A stretch of DNA of 64,000 nt from Saprospiraceae bacterium UBA1994 (GTDB lineage: Bacteria; Bacteroidota; Bacteroidia; Chitinophagales; Saprospiraceae): NCBI GenBank assembly GCA_002335865.1, contig DDCY01000017.1, forward strand, positions 1 to 64,000. The letters run 5' to 3'. Position numbers and translations under genes: made by a program. The notes beneath the pieces were generated by a model, which was not told the DNA's origin, searched no databases, and saw only the letters and a program-made list of their open reading frames with translations. Shown piece after piece: positions 19,045 through 28,916 of the stretch; the stretch's first letter is position 1; each line of letters opens with the position of its first letter.

Positions 19045-20334
19045 ATGGTAATTAAGAATGCACTTAATGAAGACCTTATACACTATCTCTGGAAGACCAA
19101 GAGGTTTTCTTATAAAAACCTAAAGACCACTGATGATGTATTAATAGATATTATCGATTGGGGCTCTCATAATCACCATAGCGGACCAGATTTTTCTAAT
19201 GGTAAAGTAAAAATTGGTGATACCATTTGGGCTGGAAACATAGAAATGCATATCTCCTCCAGCGATTGGGATAGACATAAACATTCTGGCGATCCTGCAT
19301 ATGATAATGTAATACTACATGTTGTTTGGGAGCACGATAAACAGATCATGGACCAAAATGGAAAACCTATCCCTACCCTAGTAATATCGCACCAGGTCGA
19401 TCAAAAACTTATAAATAGATACGCAGAGCTTACGCAAAACGAACTACGAATTCCATGCGAAAAATTTATCTCTAGTGTAGATCTCAGTAGAATGAATCTC
19501 TGGCTACACAATATACTTATAGAACGATTAGAAACTAAGACGGAGTATCTCACTGACTTACTAAAACATACAGAAAGCGACTGGAATAAAGTATTCTTTA
19601 TTGCCTTATCAAAATATATGGGACTCAAGGTTAATGCAGAGCCATTTGAGCAATTAGCAAGATCTTTCGATATCAATATAATTTGGAAAATCGGCAACAA
19701 TCTGACTCAGATAGAAGCACTGCTTTTCGGACAAGCAGGCATGTTACTCTCAAGCGAAGGAGACGAATACTACCATCAACTCAAAACAGAATATAAACAC
19801 CTAGTAAATAAATATAAATTACAGCACATAGAAACTGTTGGTTGGAAGTTTGCACGCATGCGTCCAGCAAATTTTCCTACTGTTAGAATAGCGCAATTGG
19901 CCTCTCTTATGTATTATCACCAGTCAGTTTTTTCTAAGATACTAGAAGCTAAAAATGTAAAAGAAATATACGAGATACTCAGAACATCGCCGTCCGATTA
20001 CTGGAGCGATCACTACAGGCTTAATAAAGATTCGATACATAAAGAAAAACCACTCGGTGATAATCTTATACAAATTATTGTGATCAATGTAGTAGTACCA
20101 CTTATGTTTTTATTTGGCAAACAACTTGGCAACGAGTCCATTCAAGAAAAATCTATAAAATACTTAGAAGGTGTCAAACCTGAAATAAATAAGATTACAA
20201 AACTTTGGAATGAGCTAGGTGTAAAAGCGGAATCCGCATATTTTTCACAAGGACTAATACAGCTGAAAACTCAATACTGTGATCAGAAAAAATGTCTGAC
20301 TTGTTCTGTAGGAAATCAATTATTTAAAGTGTAG
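19045..20334 (+). CDS. DUF2851 family protein
   Basis: The 429 residues match DUF2851, a family I know mainly from Bacteroidota, with no established function. The N-terminal half has the conserved run IIDWGSHNHHSGPDFSN followed by GDTIWAGNIEMHISSSDW and HVVWEHD, rich in His, Asp and Trp, which suggests a metal-dependent or nucleic-acid-acting site. The C-terminus carries a cysteine cluster (CDQKKCLTC), a possible metal knuckle. There is no signal peptide. It follows folA by five bases and is presumably co-transcribed. Confidence 0.85.
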   Translation: MVIKNALNEDLIHYLWKTKRFSYKNLKTTDDVLIDIIDWGSHNHHSGPDFSNGKVKIGDTIWAGNIEMHISSSDWDRHKHSGDPAYDNVILHVVWEHDKQIMDQNGKPIPTLVISHQVDQKLINRYAELTQNELRIPCEKFISSVDLSRMNLWLHNILIERLETKTEYLTDLLKHTESDWNKVFFIALSKYMGLKVNAEPFEQLARSFDINIIWKIGNNLTQIEALLFGQAGMLLSSEGDEYYHQLKTEYKHLVNKYKLQHIETVGWKFARMRPANFPTVRIAQLASLMYYHQSVFSKILEAKNVKEIYEILRTSPSDYWSDHYRLNKDSIHKEKPLGDNLIQIIVINVVVPLMFLFGKQLGNESIQEKSIKYLEGVKPEINKITKLWNELGVKAESAYFSQGLIQLKTQYCDQKKCLTCSVGNQLFKV

Positions 20335-20491
20335 AGATTTAAGAAATATAAAGTCTTTTATTTCATCGACTTATTTTTTATGCGTTCTCTTAGAAGTCAG
20401 TATTTTTTATGCGAAAAATAACACACAATCTGACTTCAAGCGCTAGCTTAGCAGGCTAGGTTAGCCGCGCAAATTAATTCTTCAAACAACA
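20335..20491. repeat. Direct repeat and imperfect palindrome between convergent genes
   Basis: The 13-mer TATTTTTTATGCG occurs twice about 30 bases apart (near 20372 and at 20401). It is followed by an imperfect GC-rich palindrome at about 20440-20470 (GCGCTAGC...GGTTAGCCGCGC). The palindrome may act as a terminator for the convergent genes, but it lacks a clear T-run. Confidence 0.35.
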
Positions 20492-21724
20492 TTATTCATA
20501 TCTTAATGATTCAATAGGATCCATCCTTGAAGCCTTGAGTGCAGGATATAATCCACTAACTAGACCTACTACTACACAAACAATAATGCCAAGAAGCATC
20601 CAGTCCCATGGCACCACAAATACACCATCTATAAGTTTAGTAACTCCGAGTCCAAGCAATATTCCGAATGCGATTCCAACTAAACCTCCTATAATACAGA
20701 TCACAATAGCCTCGATCATAAATTGAAATAAAATATTTTCACTCGTCGCTCCTAGTGCCTTACGCACACCTATCTCTTTAGTCCGCTCGGTTACTGTTAC
20801 CAACATAATATTCATAAGGCCGATAGCAGCACCTAATAAAGTAAGTCCAGCTATTACTATTGTCCCTATTCTTAAAGATGATGTCATCTCTTTTAATTGG
20901 CTGAGTATACCGTCACTTTTACGGATAGTGAAATCATTAGCTTCAGATGCTTTAAGATTTCGGACCACTCTCATACGCCCTATTGCAGATGAAACAGCAT
21001 CATCTATTGCCACAGGATTTTTTATACTTGTAGTTATTTCATAGTGCTTTGTTGGGTATCCGTATATTTTTTTTGCATTCAGCAAAGGAATGAATATTCT
21101 CCTGTCATTAGACCCCCCAGATGAAGATCCTTTTTGATCAAGGGTGCCTATTACTTTATATCTATTGTTGTCTACTAGTATGACTTGGCCGATAGCCTTT
21201 TTATCTTTTCCACCAAATAGATCTTTAACTATATCCTTACCTATTATTGCTTTATTGTTTCCACTTGATATTTCATTGATAGAGAAATTTCTTCCCTCTT
21301 TTATTTCATAAGAAGATGTAGTAAAGTAATTTTCATCTATACCTACTAAGCGGGTAGTTGGATTCGTTTTTTTATCACGATATTTTGCTTCAGCACTTCC
21401 TGTGCACCAGGTGTTTATAGAAACTACTGCTCCTGCATAGTGAAATTTATCTTTATATTCCGTCGCCTGATCAAAAAGGATGTTTTCACTTACCTTTTTA
21501 CGCTTACTACTCTTGATTGTTTCATTTGCTCTACGTACTGTAAAAGAGTTGGCCCCCATTCTATTAAAATTATTATTCATAGAATAGTATATGCCGTCAA
21601 TAGCTGTAAGCATTCCTACAAGACAACTAATACCTACTGCAATAATCAATAGCGTCAATAGTGATCTAAGAAAATTGTCCCTGATCGAGCCTAGTGCTAC
21701 TTTTACATTTTCTAATGGATTCAA
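20492..21724 (-). CDS. ABC transporter permease, MacB/FtsX type
   Basis: This 410-residue inner-membrane permease subunit has MacB topology. One N-terminal helix is seen (about 18-42, LRSLLTLLIIAVGISCLVG). A large periplasmic MacB-like domain (about 45-270) follows, then three C-terminal helices of the FtsX domain (about 283-400) with the signature VTERTKEIGVRKALGA. Such permeases, with a separate ATPase, power export or mechanotransmission. No ATPase gene is adjacent. The frame opens at a TTG (21724) that yields MNPLENVKVALGSIRDNFLR, which fits family N-termini. No ATG alternative exists. Confidence 0.92.
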   Translation of the reverse strand: MNPLENVKVALGSIRDNFLRSLLTLLIIAVGISCLVGMLTAIDGIYYSMNNNFNRMGANSFTVRRANETIKSSKRKKVSENILFDQATEYKDKFHYAGAVVSINTWCTGSAEAKYRDKKTNPTTRLVGIDENYFTTSSYEIKEGRNFSINEISSGNNKAIIGKDIVKDLFGGKDKKAIGQVILVDNNRYKVIGTLDQKGSSSGGSNDRRIFIPLLNAKKIYGYPTKHYEITTSIKNPVAIDDAVSSAIGRMRVVRNLKASEANDFTIRKSDGILSQLKEMTSSLRIGTIVIAGLTLLGAAIGLMNIMLVTVTERTKEIGVRKALGATSENILFQFMIEAIVICIIGGLVGIAFGILLGLGVTKLIDGVFVVPWDWMLLGIIVCVVVGLVSGLYPALKASRMDPIESLRYE

Positions 21725-21900
21725 TTTAGACTGTTTTATGACTTAAAAAATCTACACTAAGATAAATCTTTAATTATGATCAACTATAAATAATAGAGTG
21801 ATGAAGCTATATCTTCGATAAAATGAGGTTTTTTGTAAAAACCCTTTTAATGCTACAGCTTACACTATATCTAATTCGACTCTAGTAATTTTTAAGATGG

Positions 21901-22980
21901 TCAAATAACCTTTACATTTTTCACTATATGGTCGAGCTGCTGTATCAAATTACGCTTCGATATTCCAGGACCATATACGAAGGCATATATATATAAAATC
22001 GTGTTAGATTCTTTAAGATTGATTCCATAAGCTACGAATGGACCAGCCATAAAATCATCAGTCATTTCCCAAACACCTCTAAGCTCCCTAGTGTAATGTC
22101 CGTCTATCTCATAGCCATAATCGTATACCGGAAGATCTTCGTCGTTGATGATCATTGTCGAGCCAAATGTATTGGTTTTCACATATTGCTTACTAAGTGT
22201 ATTTAGTGTATTCTTAATTTTATCAGTATCAAACTGCGATTGGTCTTCGTACTTCTCTGCCTGCATCATGATATTAAGGATAGCACCCTTCTTATCATCT
22301 CTGCGCAACCATAATTGTTTTTGCCCTTCATCTTCTACGGCCATCCTATAATCTCCTGGGACAGCCATATCTATGCCATACATCTCTTTCACTTTACGCT
22401 TGAGCCCAAGGTTAATCCTTCGTACAGAGTAAATCGATGCCGTCAGTTGAGCTTCATCGTGTTCGTTAATCTTACTAGCAATAGTTGGAAACTTTTCTCT
22501 TATTGCTCTATGAATGTTCGACTTACCGTTTCCCATGATATAAATCAAGAGTTGATTGCGCGCCCACTTATCTCTACCGATAGTACTACTATACTCTTTG
22601 CTTATTTTGAGATTCATAAACCGTTCCTCGCCAAGATCTTGGCGTATCATCCTGGTTGTCTCAGATTCGTCATCTTGTAGATCTGCAACAAATACATACG
22701 TTCTTAGTTCTCTTCGCAGAGGTTCCTGCGCTAGATCCCATGGGCTAAACTGTCGCATATCGAATATTGGCTCTGGTGTAGGCATTATAGGGTATGAAGA
22801 ACCGAAGTAATACCTGATAGAATCACCTGTAGATCCATCCCAAACATCATCGTCAGATATGATCTCTATTTCATTGAGCCTTCCTAATGCAGTGGGCTTA
22901 GGAGAATATTGATTAACTACCTCATCGTTACAACTTGCGAGCGAAAAAAAACACAGAGATATAATTATTAGCTTATACAT
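21901..22980 (-). CDS. DUF4837 family lipoprotein
   Basis: This 359-residue protein has a lipoprotein signal peptide (lipobox LASC, C17), so it is anchored in the envelope. The rest matches DUF4837, a Bacteroidota family of unknown function. Characteristic stretches are PTALGRLNEIEIISDDDVWD near the N-terminus, LGRDKW-like arginine/lysine-rich middle segments, and a C-terminal domain containing ELRGVWEMTDDFMAGPFV. It lies upstream of the permease on the same strand with a 176-base gap, so co-transcription is possible but not shown. Confidence 0.88.
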   Translation of the reverse strand: MYKLIIISLCFFSLASCNDEVVNQYSPKPTALGRLNEIEIISDDDVWDGSTGDSIRYYFGSSYPIMPTPEPIFDMRQFSPWDLAQEPLRRELRTYVFVADLQDDESETTRMIRQDLGEERFMNLKISKEYSSTIGRDKWARNQLLIYIMGNGKSNIHRAIREKFPTIASKINEHDEAQLTASIYSVRRINLGLKRKVKEMYGIDMAVPGDYRMAVEDEGQKQLWLRRDDKKGAILNIMMQAEKYEDQSQFDTDKIKNTLNTLSKQYVKTNTFGSTMIINDEDLPVYDYGYEIDGHYTRELRGVWEMTDDFMAGPFVAYGINLKESNTILYIYAFVYGPGISKRNLIQQLDHIVKNVKVI

Positions 22981-23037
22981 ACTATTAGTAGTCCTTGCAA
23001 TACCAGATTAGAGCGGTACTAGTGAAGTCAATATTTA

Positions 23038-23045
23038 CAAATATA
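23038..23045 (-). promoter_or_regulatory. Probable -7 box upstream of the DUF4837 gene
   Basis: On the minus strand this reads TATATTTG, an exact TAnnTTTG match 57 bases before the ATG at 22980. No TTTG is seen at the expected -33 distance. Confidence 0.45.
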
Positions 23046-23156
23046 CCATCTACAGCTGATTATGCCGCAGATCATACGCAGTAGAGACGCTTTCTAAAGG
23101 CAATTATCTTTACTTTATAGCTGGGCCCATATGCAATATTGGTATGTGGCTTACGA

Positions 23157-24125
23157 CTAAAGTAAGTTTGAGACAATGTCGCTTTCTGTGATACCTTCCG
23201 CCTCTGCTTTGTAGTTACGTACGATTCTATGACGCAAAACGTAGTCCGCTACTGCTTTTACATCTTCGATATCTGGTGAGTATTTACCATTTACGGCTGC
23301 ATGGGTCTTAGCTCCTAAAATAAGGTTTTGTGAGGCTCTTGGGCCTGCGCCCCAAGAGATATACTTATTCACTTCAGCAGTAGCTAACTCAGTATTAGGT
23401 CTAGTCTTAGAAGCAAGCATTACTGAATACTCTAGAACATTATCTGCTACAGGAATTTTTCTCACTAGGTTTTGAAAAAACAGAATTTCATCACCTGTCA
23501 TTATTGTACTTAGGTCGCTCACTTTGGTAGATGTAGTAGATTTCACTACTTGTAGTTCCTCTTCGTAAGAAGGGTAATCTAATGGTATATTGAACATAAA
23601 TCTATCTAACTGTGCCTCTGGAAGAGGATAAGTTCCCTCTTGTTCAATTGGGTTCTGTGTAGCCAATACAAAGAACGGTTTTGTTAAGTCGTGTCTCACA
23701 CCTCCGATAGTCACAGATCTCTCTTGCATCGCCTCTAGCAAGGCCGCTTGTGTTTTAGGTGGAGTCCTGTTGATCTCATCGGCTAGTACAATATTGGAGA
23801 ATAGCGGACCATGATTAAACTTGAATTTTCTGTTTACATCCATCACCTCAGATCCAGTAATGTCACTCGGCATAAGGTCAGGTGTAAACTGGATTCTCTT
23901 AAATTCTAAATCTAGTACCTCAGAGATGGTGCTTACGAGTAGAGTCTTCGCTAAACCCGGTACGCCAACTAAGAGAGAGTGACCATTAGAAAAAAGAGAA
24001 ATCAAAACCGTGTTTACCACATCTTCTTGTCCCACGATAACCTTTCCTATCTCAGCCTTAAGCTCTTGGAACGACCTCGCTAATCCATCTATCGCTTCTT
24101 TATCAGAACTATATTTATTGCTCAT
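23157..24125 (-). CDS. MoxR-family AAA+ ATPase
   Basis: MoxR ATPases are chaperone-like AAA+ proteins that usually assist metal insertion or activate VWA-domain partners. The 322 residues show Walker A GVPGLAKT (54-61), Walker B with VLADEINR (D116, E117), sensor 1 in VLATQNPIEQEGTYPLPEAQ, and the C-terminal lid. In many Bacteroidota moxR heads an operon with DUF58 and VWA (Bat) genes. Here the next gene on that strand is the DUF4837 lipoprotein, so it appears as an orphan. It is divergent from the mre operon across a 543-base gap. Confidence 0.94.
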   Translation of the reverse strand: MSNKYSSDKEAIDGLARSFQELKAEIGKVIVGQEDVVNTVLISLFSNGHSLLVGVPGLAKTLLVSTISEVLDLEFKRIQFTPDLMPSDITGSEVMDVNRKFKFNHGPLFSNIVLADEINRTPPKTQAALLEAMQERSVTIGGVRHDLTKPFFVLATQNPIEQEGTYPLPEAQLDRFMFNIPLDYPSYEEELQVVKSTTSTKVSDLSTIMTGDEILFFQNLVRKIPVADNVLEYSVMLASKTRPNTELATAEVNKYISWGAGPRASQNLILGAKTHAAVNGKYSPDIEDVKAVADYVLRHRIVRNYKAEAEGITESDIVSNLL

Positions 24126-24668
24126 GCAAACTTTACTTTATAGTGTTTAATGTGTCTTTGACGGCATGTCAAGATTAAAAAATCAGTTTGTAAAAATAAA
24201 ACATCATGAGACAAAACGACACAAGAGGCCACATTGTTTTATTTCAGAGGTTTGCATCTTCATTATTAATAGCTTTAATCATAATATTCTTCTGTTTTTG
24301 CAATAAAAAAATCATATTACTAACGGCATTAAACAAATTCAATTTGACCTATACTTTGGTTTAACACAGTAACTCTAGACAAAAAAGATCATATCATGTG
24401 GCCTAAAGCTGCTCTTTAATTAAAAAATTACTTTCAACAGCTTTGTTTTCAGCCCATTATCCATATAAATTATCTAAATTAGCTCCTAATATAAATGCTA
24501 ACTTACTTTTGGCAATGTTTCTTGTTTGAATAAGAGTCGAAAAAAGAGTTCTTCCCATACTATATCACCCTGTTTTTTGAAGTAGAAACGTCTACCATGT
24601 AGAACTATTGTTGGAAAGAATTGATATGTTTGGAATTTTTAAGTAACCACAGGAAGAAATTTTATTAA
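24126..24668. other. Divergent control region between moxR and mreB
   Basis: These 543 AT-rich bases contain no gene I can support. Two TAnnTTTG boxes face mreB: TACTTTTG at 24504-24511 and TATGTTTG at 24625-24632. Confidence 0.55.
24625..24632 (+). promoter_or_regulatory. Possible -7 box for the mreB operon
   Basis: TATGTTTG lies 36 bases before the mreB ATG. A second candidate, TACTTTTG, is at 24504-24511. Neither has a clean -33 TTTG partner, so which one is used is unknown. Confidence 0.4.
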
Positions 24669-25700
24669 ATGAAGATATTTAGCTTTTTTACTCAGGAACT
24701 TGCTGTAGATTTAGGTACTGCAAACACCTTAATCATGCAGAATGATGAGATAGTAATAGATGAGCCTTCTATAGTGGCCATCAATAGGACAACTAACGAA
24801 GTTCTCGCTGTCGGCTATAAAGCCATGCAAATGCACGAGAAGACTCATGAGAATATAAAAACTATCCGTCCACTCAAAGACGGCGTAATTGCAGACTTCC
24901 AAGCAGCCGAAAGCCTTATAGAGGGTTTGATCAATCTTATAGGAGAGAAAAGGCGTTTCTTTACTCACATGAAAATGGTAATCTGTATTCCATCTGGTAT
25001 CACAGAAGTAGAAAAAAGAGCAGTGCTCGATTCTGCGGATCATGTAGATAGTAAGGAAACCTACCTTATCCACGAACCTATGGCTGCGGCACTGGGTATA
25101 GGTCTAGATGTAGAAGAGCCTATTGGTAATATGATTATCGATATAGGGGGTGGCACTACAGAGATAGCTGTAATTGCTCTTTCGGGTATTGTTACTGACC
25201 AAAGTGTCCGTATTGCAGGTGATGAGTTTACTAACGCGATCATAGATTATATGAAGCGCAAACATAACTTACTAATAGGTGAACGTACCGCCGAACAGAT
25301 AAAAATACACGCAGGAGCTGCTTCCGTAGATCTGCCTGACCCTCCAGAAAAATTTCCGATGAATGGACGAGATCTACTTACTGGTATACCTAAACAAGTA
25401 TTTACTAATCATATAGAAGTGGCTGAGGCGCTAGACAAGTCAATCACAAAGATAGAAGAAGCTGTTCTCAAAGCTCTAGAAGATACTCCACCAGAACTAG
25501 CATCTGATATCTACCAAACAGGTATCTATCTTACAGGGGGTGGAGCCTTGCTTAGAGGTCTTGCAGAGAGAATGTCAAGGAAAGTAAAGCTTAAAGTACA
25601 GGTAGCAGACGATCCGCTGAGATGTGTTGTACGAGGAACCGGACTAGCTCTTAAAAACTCTGACAGATACACATTTCTCATAGGTAGAAGAAATCTATAG
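24669..25700 (+). CDS. mreB: Rod shape-determining protein MreB
   Basis: MreB is the bacterial actin homologue that guides lateral wall synthesis beneath the inner membrane. The 343 residues carry the N-terminal amphipathic MKIFSFFTQE, the phosphate-1 loop DLGTANT (14-20), the phosphate-2 loop DIGGGTTEIA (about 155-165), and LTGGGALLRGL near the C-terminus. It heads a tight operon; mreC starts 18 bases after its stop codon. Confidence 0.97.
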   Translation: MKIFSFFTQELAVDLGTANTLIMQNDEIVIDEPSIVAINRTTNEVLAVGYKAMQMHEKTHENIKTIRPLKDGVIADFQAAESLIEGLINLIGEKRRFFTHMKMVICIPSGITEVEKRAVLDSADHVDSKETYLIHEPMAAALGIGLDVEEPIGNMIIDIGGGTTEIAVIALSGIVTDQSVRIAGDEFTNAIIDYMKRKHNLLIGERTAEQIKIHAGAASVDLPDPPEKFPMNGRDLLTGIPKQVFTNHIEVAEALDKSITKIEEAVLKALEDTPPELASDIYQTGIYLTGGGALLRGLAERMSRKVKLKVQVADDPLRCVVRGTGLALKNSDRYTFLIGRRNL

Positions 25701-25718
25701 TAATTCGCTGGCAACCAT

Positions 25719-26540
25719 ATGAAAAATATTCTACTCATATTTATCAAGTATGGTACGCACCTCTTGTTCATAGCATTCCAGATTATATGCTTTACGCTAA
25801 TAGTCAATAATAACAAAGCACATGGCGACATCTACGACAACACCAAGTCAATCTTCTTTGAAAATTTTAATGACAAAGTAGATCAACTTTTCGATTATCT
25901 CAAGTTGGATGAGCAGAACGATAGCCTAGTGAGAGAAAACGCCAAGCTGTTAGATATCATTATTAATCAGAACAACACTTCTAGAAAATATACTTCAACA
26001 GATTCTTCGCTTCTTCAGCAATATTCGTTCATTCCTGCAGAAATTTGCAACAAAACCATACATCTTCGAAACAACTACTTTACTTTATGTGCAGGAAGTA
26101 CGAATGGAGTGAAACCTATGATGGGCGTTATTAGTGCTGAAGGTATTGTTGGTATTACTACTAGAGTAAGCGATCACTACAGCAAAGTTATACCTATGTT
26201 ACATAGCCAATCACGCATTAGTGCATCTATCAGAGGTTTAGCTTTTTTCGGTAATTTGGTGTGGAAAAATAAAGATCCGAAAATCATGACTTTAGAGGCA
26301 GTGCCAAAGCACGCGCCTATCTCAATTGGCGACTTAGTAGTTACTTCTGGATATAGCTCGATATTTCCAAAAGACTTACCAATAGGCACAATTAGTAATT
26401 TTAAAATAACAAAAGGAAGTAGTAACTATGTGATAGACGTAAAGCTATTCAATGATCTCAACAATCTATCTTATACTTACCTAGTCAACAATAAACTCAA
26501 AGAAGAAAAATTAAATCTTGAAAACAATATTGATGAATAG
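25719..26540 (+). CDS. mreC: Rod shape-determining protein MreC
   Basis: MreC is a bitopic inner-membrane scaffold that joins MreB to the periplasmic wall synthases. The 273 residues have one N-terminal membrane helix (about 7-30) and a coiled coil (about 45-85, including LDEQNDSLVRENAKLLDIII). A periplasmic two-barrel beta domain then contains GSTNGVKPMMGVISAEGIVG and GDLVVTSGYSSIFPKDLPIG. The latter is the conserved MreC signature. Its last codons overlap the start of mreD. Confidence 0.94.
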   Translation: MKNILLIFIKYGTHLLFIAFQIICFTLIVNNNKAHGDIYDNTKSIFFENFNDKVDQLFDYLKLDEQNDSLVRENAKLLDIIINQNNTSRKYTSTDSSLLQQYSFIPAEICNKTIHLRNNYFTLCAGSTNGVKPMMGVISAEGIVGITTRVSDHYSKVIPMLHSQSRISASIRGLAFFGNLVWKNKDPKIMTLEAVPKHAPISIGDLVVTSGYSSIFPKDLPIGTISNFKITKGSSNYVIDVKLFNDLNNLSYTYLVNNKLKEEKLNLENNIDE

Positions 26541-27054
26541 CTTGGTTACTAAAAGTGTAATTAGAGCTGTATTGCTCATCCTTCTACAAGGTCTCGTATT
26601 TAGGCGTATTGCTTTTCAAATGGGTGACTTTGCCTTCATACACCTATTCATATATCCTATTATCATACTCCTCTTACCGATTCGCACACCCAAAATCCTG
26701 CAGATTACTATTGCCTTTTTGGTCGGTTTATCTATCGATGCCTTCTATAGTTCGTATGGTATTCACGCAAGTGCGATGGTATTTACTGCCTATATCAGAA
26801 ACTTTATAATCAAATTACTAGAACCTCACAGTGGATATAATGTGGACGAAAGTCCTACCCTTAACAAGTTAGGCTTTAGTTGGTTTTTAAGTTTTGCTTC
26901 CACCTTATTCTTTATTCATCTCTTCTTTTATTTCTCAGTAGAAGCGTTTTCTTTTGTTTTCTTTTTCGAAATACTAATGAATACTATATTCAGCTTTATA
27001 GCTTCTATACTAATAGTAGTGTTATATCAGTTAATCTTCCGCAGCGACTATTGA
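26533..27054 (+). CDS. mreD: Rod shape-determining protein MreD
   Basis: MreD is a small polytopic inner-membrane protein of the elongation complex. The frame opens at a TTG (26518), but the ATG at 26533 gives MNSLVTKSVIRAVLL, a natural start that overlaps the mreC stop by eight bases. That overlap is typical of translational coupling. The 173 residues contain about five hydrophobic segments, including LFIYPIIILLLPI, ITIAFLVGLSIDAFYSSYG and the C-terminal FSFIASILIVVLYQLIF. Sequence similarity in this family is low, and the assignment leans on operon position and topology. Confidence 0.9.
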   Translation: MNSLVTKSVIRAVLLILLQGLVFRRIAFQMGDFAFIHLFIYPIIILLLPIRTPKILQITIAFLVGLSIDAFYSSYGIHASAMVFTAYIRNFIIKLLEPHSGYNVDESPTLNKLGFSWFLSFASTLFFIHLFFYFSVEAFSFVFFFEILMNTIFSFIASILIVVLYQLIFRSDY

Positions 27055-27056
27055 TT

Positions 27057-28916
27057 ATGGAAAAATACGTTGAACGACAAAAAGTCATAATTGTTTTCTT
27101 TAGTATATGTGCCCTATTGCTCGTTTACAAATCTGCTGAGTTGCAAATATTCGAATCCAAGTATAGAGAACAGGCGCGAAGAACTACATTAGACAAACGA
27201 ATTAGTTATCCTAGTAGAGGTCTCATATACGACCGTAATAATGAGCTGCTCGTAGTCAACACTCCGATCTATGATATTAAGGCCACCTACAAGAAAGTGG
27301 ATTCTGAAATGGATACAGTGGCTTTCTGCGATCTACTAGAAATATCCATAGATACCTTCTCAACACTGTTAAATAAAAACTGGAAAAGTAGAAGGTATCA
27401 TAAATCGGTACCTTTCACCTTTCTATCAAAGGTGAAACCTGAAACATACTCCCAATTCCAAGAACGAATGTTTGAGTTTCCTGGCTTCTATCCTGTAATA
27501 CGTAATACAAGATCATACCCACATCAAAATGCAGCACACACTCTAGGATATCTTGGTGAAGTAGATCAAAGAACGATTAACAAGTCTGACGGAAAATATC
27601 AACTTGGTGATTTTATAGGTGTTAGTGGCGTCGAAAAATCTTACGATGACATTCTTCGGGGATCAAAAGGACTAAACTATCTATTAAAGGATAATCTAGG
27701 TCGAGACGTAGGTTCTTACGAAAATGGTTCTTTGGATTACAGCGCTGTATCGGGCGAAGATATAAATTTAGCCCTCGACCTTGTCCTTCAAGAATATGGT
27801 GAACTTCTAATGAAAAATAAGAAGGGGGCCATCGTAGCATTAGAGCCTGAAACAGGAGAGGTCCTTGCTATGATAAGCGCACCAACGTACGATCCTAATA
27901 TACTCAAAATGGATGTCAATAGAGGGGCGGCATTCAATGCCTTATTATCAGATACTATCAACAAACCCATGTTAGATAGGTCAGTGATATCTAAATATCC
28001 TCCTGGATCCATATTCAAGCCGATATTCGCTCTCATAGCATTGCAACTAGGAGTAACACAACCCAACAAAACTATATATTGTGATGGTAGTTATGAAGTT
28101 GGCAAACGTGGTTTTTCGCAGGGATGTAGAAATCACCCTACTCCTTATGGTATTGATGCCGCACTACAATGGAGCTGTAACTCATATTTCTATCAATTAA
28201 TGAAAGACTGCCTCTTATTAAACGGATATGACAACCCCGGAGCAGGATTAGACACCTTAGTGAATCATCTTAGTGACTTCGGTTTGGGTAAGAAAACTGG
28301 GCTAGATTATCATTATGAGAATGAAGGATTTATTCCTGATTCAAAATATTATAATAGATTATACAAAGATGTCTTCAATGGATGGAAATGGTCATACATT
28401 CTTTCTTTGGGCATTGGTCAAGGAGAACTAGAGCTGACAACTTTACAAATGGCTAACCTTGCAGCCATTATTGCTAATCGTGGTCATTACTACAAACCAC
28501 ATCTTCTTAGATCCATTAATGGCGACAAACTAGCTATACCAACAAAATATTTAGAACAGCAGCAAGTCCGAATCAATACTAAACACTTCGAGCCCGTAAT
28601 AAATGGTATGGAAAAGGTAATCTCTCAAGGTACTGCAACATCAGCATACGTAGCTGGGCTTGATGTCTGTGGTAAAACAGGCACCTCCCAGAACCAACGC
28701 AGAGTTTCTCATTCGGTGTTCTATGGCTTTGCTCCTAAAGTAAACCCCAAGATCGCCATCGCAGTTTATGTTGAGAATGCAGGAAGCGGTGGGGCTGTAG
28801 CCGCCCCTATTGGTGGGCTAATTATCGAAAAATATATTAATAAAACTATCGCCAAAAACAGAATTTGGTTGCAAGAAGAAATGATCAACAGAAATCTACT
28901 CGTCTCCTATGAATAA
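27057..28916 (+). CDS. mrdA: Penicillin-binding protein 2 (elongation-specific transpeptidase)
   Basis: This monofunctional transpeptidase cross-links lateral-wall peptidoglycan with the MreBCD complex. The longest frame opens inside mreD. The ATG at 27057, two bases after the mreD stop, gives MEKYVERQKVIIVFF with a membrane helix at about 9-27, and 619 residues. The dimerisation domain includes SYPSRGLIYDRNNELLVVN. The transpeptidase motifs are SxxK (S318-IF-K321), SxN (S373-C-N375) and KTG (540-542). In many relatives rodA follows immediately. Here about 1 kb of gene-free DNA follows instead. Confidence 0.95.
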   Translation: MEKYVERQKVIIVFFSICALLLVYKSAELQIFESKYREQARRTTLDKRISYPSRGLIYDRNNELLVVNTPIYDIKATYKKVDSEMDTVAFCDLLEISIDTFSTLLNKNWKSRRYHKSVPFTFLSKVKPETYSQFQERMFEFPGFYPVIRNTRSYPHQNAAHTLGYLGEVDQRTINKSDGKYQLGDFIGVSGVEKSYDDILRGSKGLNYLLKDNLGRDVGSYENGSLDYSAVSGEDINLALDLVLQEYGELLMKNKKGAIVALEPETGEVLAMISAPTYDPNILKMDVNRGAAFNALLSDTINKPMLDRSVISKYPPGSIFKPIFALIALQLGVTQPNKTIYCDGSYEVGKRGFSQGCRNHPTPYGIDAALQWSCNSYFYQLMKDCLLLNGYDNPGAGLDTLVNHLSDFGLGKKTGLDYHYENEGFIPDSKYYNRLYKDVFNGWKWSYILSLGIGQGELELTTLQMANLAAIIANRGHYYKPHLLRSINGDKLAIPTKYLEQQQVRINTKHFEPVINGMEKVISQGTATSAYVAGLDVCGKTGTSQNQRRVSHSVFYGFAPKVNPKIAIAVYVENAGSGGAVAAPIGGLIIEKYINKTIAKNRIWLQEEMINRNLLVSYE

